Both the position numbers and the translations under genes were made by a program. Positions 62,568 to 64,000 of a DNA stretch of 64,000 bases are shown one piece after another; position 1 is the first letter of the stretch, and each line of letters opens with the position of its first letter. The stretch spans positions 1 to 64,000 of the forward strand of contig JBMTQW010000001.1 in assembly GCA_049446615.1 (NCBI GenBank), given 5' to 3'. Origin of the DNA: MS024-2A sp010031465 (lineage in GTDB: Bacteria; Bacteroidota; Bacteroidia; Flavobacteriales; Flavobacteriaceae). The notes beneath the pieces are model-generated. The model saw only the letters and a program-made list of their open reading frames with translations, did not search any database and was not told where the DNA came from.

Positions 62568-63849
62568 CAGCTAATTTTTTTAATCGAATAGATACGGCAT
62601 TTTTATGAGCATCTAGCCCTTCAGCTGCCGCCATATGCATAATGGTTTCACCCAATCCCTTAATTCCCTTTTCACTTATTTTTTGAAACGTAATGGATTT
62701 TGTAAAACTATCTAAATTAACACCACTGTACTGTTTTGCATACCCATTGGTGGGCAAGGTATGATTGGTTCCTGATGCATAATCACCGGCACTCTCAGGG
62801 GTGTAATTTCCGATAAAAACCGATCCTGCATTTTGAAGGTTTGAAAGGAATTCTTTTTCGTCTTCCACACACAAGATATAATGCTCAGGGCCATAGGCGT
62901 TAATAAAGGATTGTGCTAATTCTGAAGTGGGCAAACAAATTAGTTTTGAATGCTCTAAAGCCTTTTCTGCAATAAAACGTCGAGGTAAAGTCATTAATTG
63001 GTTTTCAATTGCATTTTGTACGGCATCTAATAAACTGGGGGCGGTAGTTACAAAAATCACTTGACTATCTGGGCCGTGTTCAGCTTGAGAAAGTAAATCT
63101 GCAGCAATGAAATCTGAATCTGCAGACTTATCAGCCATTACCAATAGCTCACTAGGGCCTGCAGGCATGTCTATACTTACATGGAATCGAGTAGCCCATT
63201 GTTTTGCTACAGTAACGTATTGATTTCCTGGGCCAAATATTTTATAAACAGAAGGAATTGTTGCTGTACCAAAGGTCATTGCTGCTATGGATTGAATGCC
63301 TCCTATTTTATATATTTTCTGTATTCCACAAAGTGCAGCTGTATATCGAATTACTGCGGGTATTGTGCCTGAAGCATTTGGGGGTGTACATAAAATTATT
63401 TCATTACAACCTGCAATTTGTGCCGGAACAGCCAACATAAGAAGGGTTGAAAATAAAGGTGCTGAACCTCCAGGAATATAGAGTCCTACTTTTTCTATGG
63501 GTCTTTTTTCTTGCCAACACAAAACTCCGGGTTGGGTTTCCACCTGAACTTTTTCTGTTTTTTGTGCTCTGTGAAAGGCTTCAATATTCCGCTTAGCATT
63601 TTGAATGGAACGTTGCAATTCGGGAGAAATTTCATGTTGTGCCTGCTGGATTTCGGCTGGACTAACTTCTAGGGAAGTCAATTGAACTTTATCAAATTTT
63701 TCAGTGTACTTGATAACGGCTGAATCCCCTTTTTTACGAACTGCATCAAAAACTTCAGCTACCAAAGGTTCTAAATCTGAATAACTGGCGGTAGGACGCT
63801 TAAGTAAACGTTCCCATTGATCTACTGGAGGGTGGAAAAAACGTTGCAT
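62557..63849 (-). CDS. hisD: Histidinol dehydrogenase
   Basis: The 430-residue protein has VGLYIPGGSAPLFSTLLMLAVPAQIAG split over residues 130-160, FGPGNQYVTVAKQ near 216, DMPAGPSELLVMAD and GPDSQVIFVT, the HisD signature set. The zinc-site histidines lie near the C-terminus (TNHTLPTNGYAK). It oxidises histidinol to histidine in two steps. The start overlaps hisG by one base (TAATG). Confidence 0.97.
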   Translation of the reverse strand: MQRFFHPPVDQWERLLKRPTASYSDLEPLVAEVFDAVRKKGDSAVIKYTEKFDKVQLTSLEVSPAEIQQAQHEISPELQRSIQNAKRNIEAFHRAQKTEKVQVETQPGVLCWQEKRPIEKVGLYIPGGSAPLFSTLLMLAVPAQIAGCNEIILCTPPNASGTIPAVIRYTAALCGIQKIYKIGGIQSIAAMTFGTATIPSVYKIFGPGNQYVTVAKQWATRFHVSIDMPAGPSELLVMADKSADSDFIAADLLSQAEHGPDSQVIFVTTAPSLLDAVQNAIENQLMTLPRRFIAEKALEHSKLICLPTSELAQSFINAYGPEHYILCVEDEKEFLSNLQNAGSVFIGNYTPESAGDYASGTNHTLPTNGYAKQYSGVNLDSFTKSITFQKISEKGIKGLGETIMHMAAAEGLDAHKNAVSIRLKKLADGL

Positions 63850-64000
63850 TACAGTACCATTTTTTCAATTGGACACACCAATATATCTTCAGCTCCAGCG
63901 GCTTTTAATTGTTCAATTACCTCCCAAAAATCACCTTCATTGATTACTGAGTGTAATGAACTCCAACCTGGATTAGCCAAAGGCAATACCGTAGGGCTCT
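63849..64000 (-). CDS. hisG: ATP phosphoribosyltransferase HisG, C-terminal end (partial)
   Basis: The last 49 codons of a minus-strand gene encode SPTVLPLANPGWSSLHSVINE...FWEVIEQLKAAGAEDILVCPIEKMVL and then TAA at 63851-63849. This matches the C-terminal regulatory domain of the long-form HisG, the first enzyme of histidine synthesis and its feedback-regulated step. The gene continues past the right edge of the window. Its stop overlaps the hisD ATG. Confidence 0.9.
   Translation of the reverse strand, partial: SPTVLPLANPGWSSLHSVINEGDFWEVIEQLKAAGAEDILVCPIEKMVL

Noticed and set aside
1..64000. CRISPR array, tRNA or rRNA genes
   Set aside because: No regular repeats with spacers and no cloverleaf-like or rRNA segments were noticed; gaps between genes are too short for most of these.

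Overview
The window is a compact, AT-rich chromosomal segment from a member of the Bacteroidota, most likely family Flavobacteriaceae. The indicators are the gliding/ABC-exporter pair gldF-gldG at the left edge, lineage-typical proteins (fused-subunit E1 dehydrogenase, HYC_CC_PP protein, DUF4369-TlpA lipoprotein, DUF2911, GlmM of the Bacteroidota type), promoter-like boxes of the TAnnTTTG type, few clear Shine-Dalgarno sequences, and tight gene packing with many 1-4 base overlaps. I see no rRNA, tRNA, CRISPR array, integrase or transposase.

Layout. 1-1808 (minus): gldG (partial), gldF and a SAM hydroxide adenosyltransferase. 1908-3823 (plus): a PhoH-like ATPase (TTG start) and purC. 3837-10041 (minus): miaA, a voltage-gated-type K+ channel with a zinc-ribbon tail, a DnaQ-GIY-YIG nuclease, YggS, an OmpA lipoprotein with a clear terminator, a glycosyltransferase and a stand-alone HSDR_N-like protein. 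10069-11076 (plus): holA. 11073-22277 (minus): an E1 alpha/beta fusion, an M1-peptidase-like outer-membrane protein without zinc ligands, a LOG-family protein, uvrA, gamma-glutamyltransferase and ACP phosphodiesterase. 22330-24972 (plus): a more AT-rich OprB-like porin and glmM, then an LpxL-type acyltransferase on the minus strand.

25984-34283 is the most coherent metabolic block. It holds a lysine 6-dehydrogenase/saccharopine dehydrogenase-like protein, a DUF1338 2-oxoadipate dioxygenase (HglS-like), an ALDH7 aminoadipate-semialdehyde dehydrogenase, a rhomboid protease, and, after one divergent TlpA-like gene, a YdiJ-type D-2-hydroxyglutarate dehydrogenase. Apart from a 2-aminoadipate aminotransferase, these could carry lysine to 2-oxoglutarate. 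aroC and a dicarboxylate/amino-acid symporter follow. A decayed mscL (frameshift, no start codon) lies at 36697-37091, then a DCC protein, mutS2, ung, a SUI1 protein, DinB-like and YbjQ-like proteins, an unannotated 34-residue membrane peptide, an amidohydrolase and a DUF2911 protein.

43629-51134 is a copper/silver efflux cluster: HYC_CC_PP protein, CusA, CusC/TolC, CusB with N-terminal metal-binding and C-terminal DUF3347 domains, and a small metal-binding lipoprotein closed by a strong terminator. 51281-57148 carries a sulfatase lipoprotein, an M61 peptidase, a DUF2461 protein and a DUF885 lipoprotein. 57212-64000 (minus) is a histidine operon, transcribed as hisG-hisD-hisC-hisB-hisH-hisA-DinB-hisF-hisIE, with a DinB-family gene inserted between hisA and hisF.

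No clearly new defence or mobile system is visible. The items most worth following are the lysine/2-hydroxyglutarate block, the copper cluster with its small Cys-rich proteins and palindromic leader, the mscL pseudogene, the catalytically dead M1-like outer-membrane protein and the 34-residue ORF.
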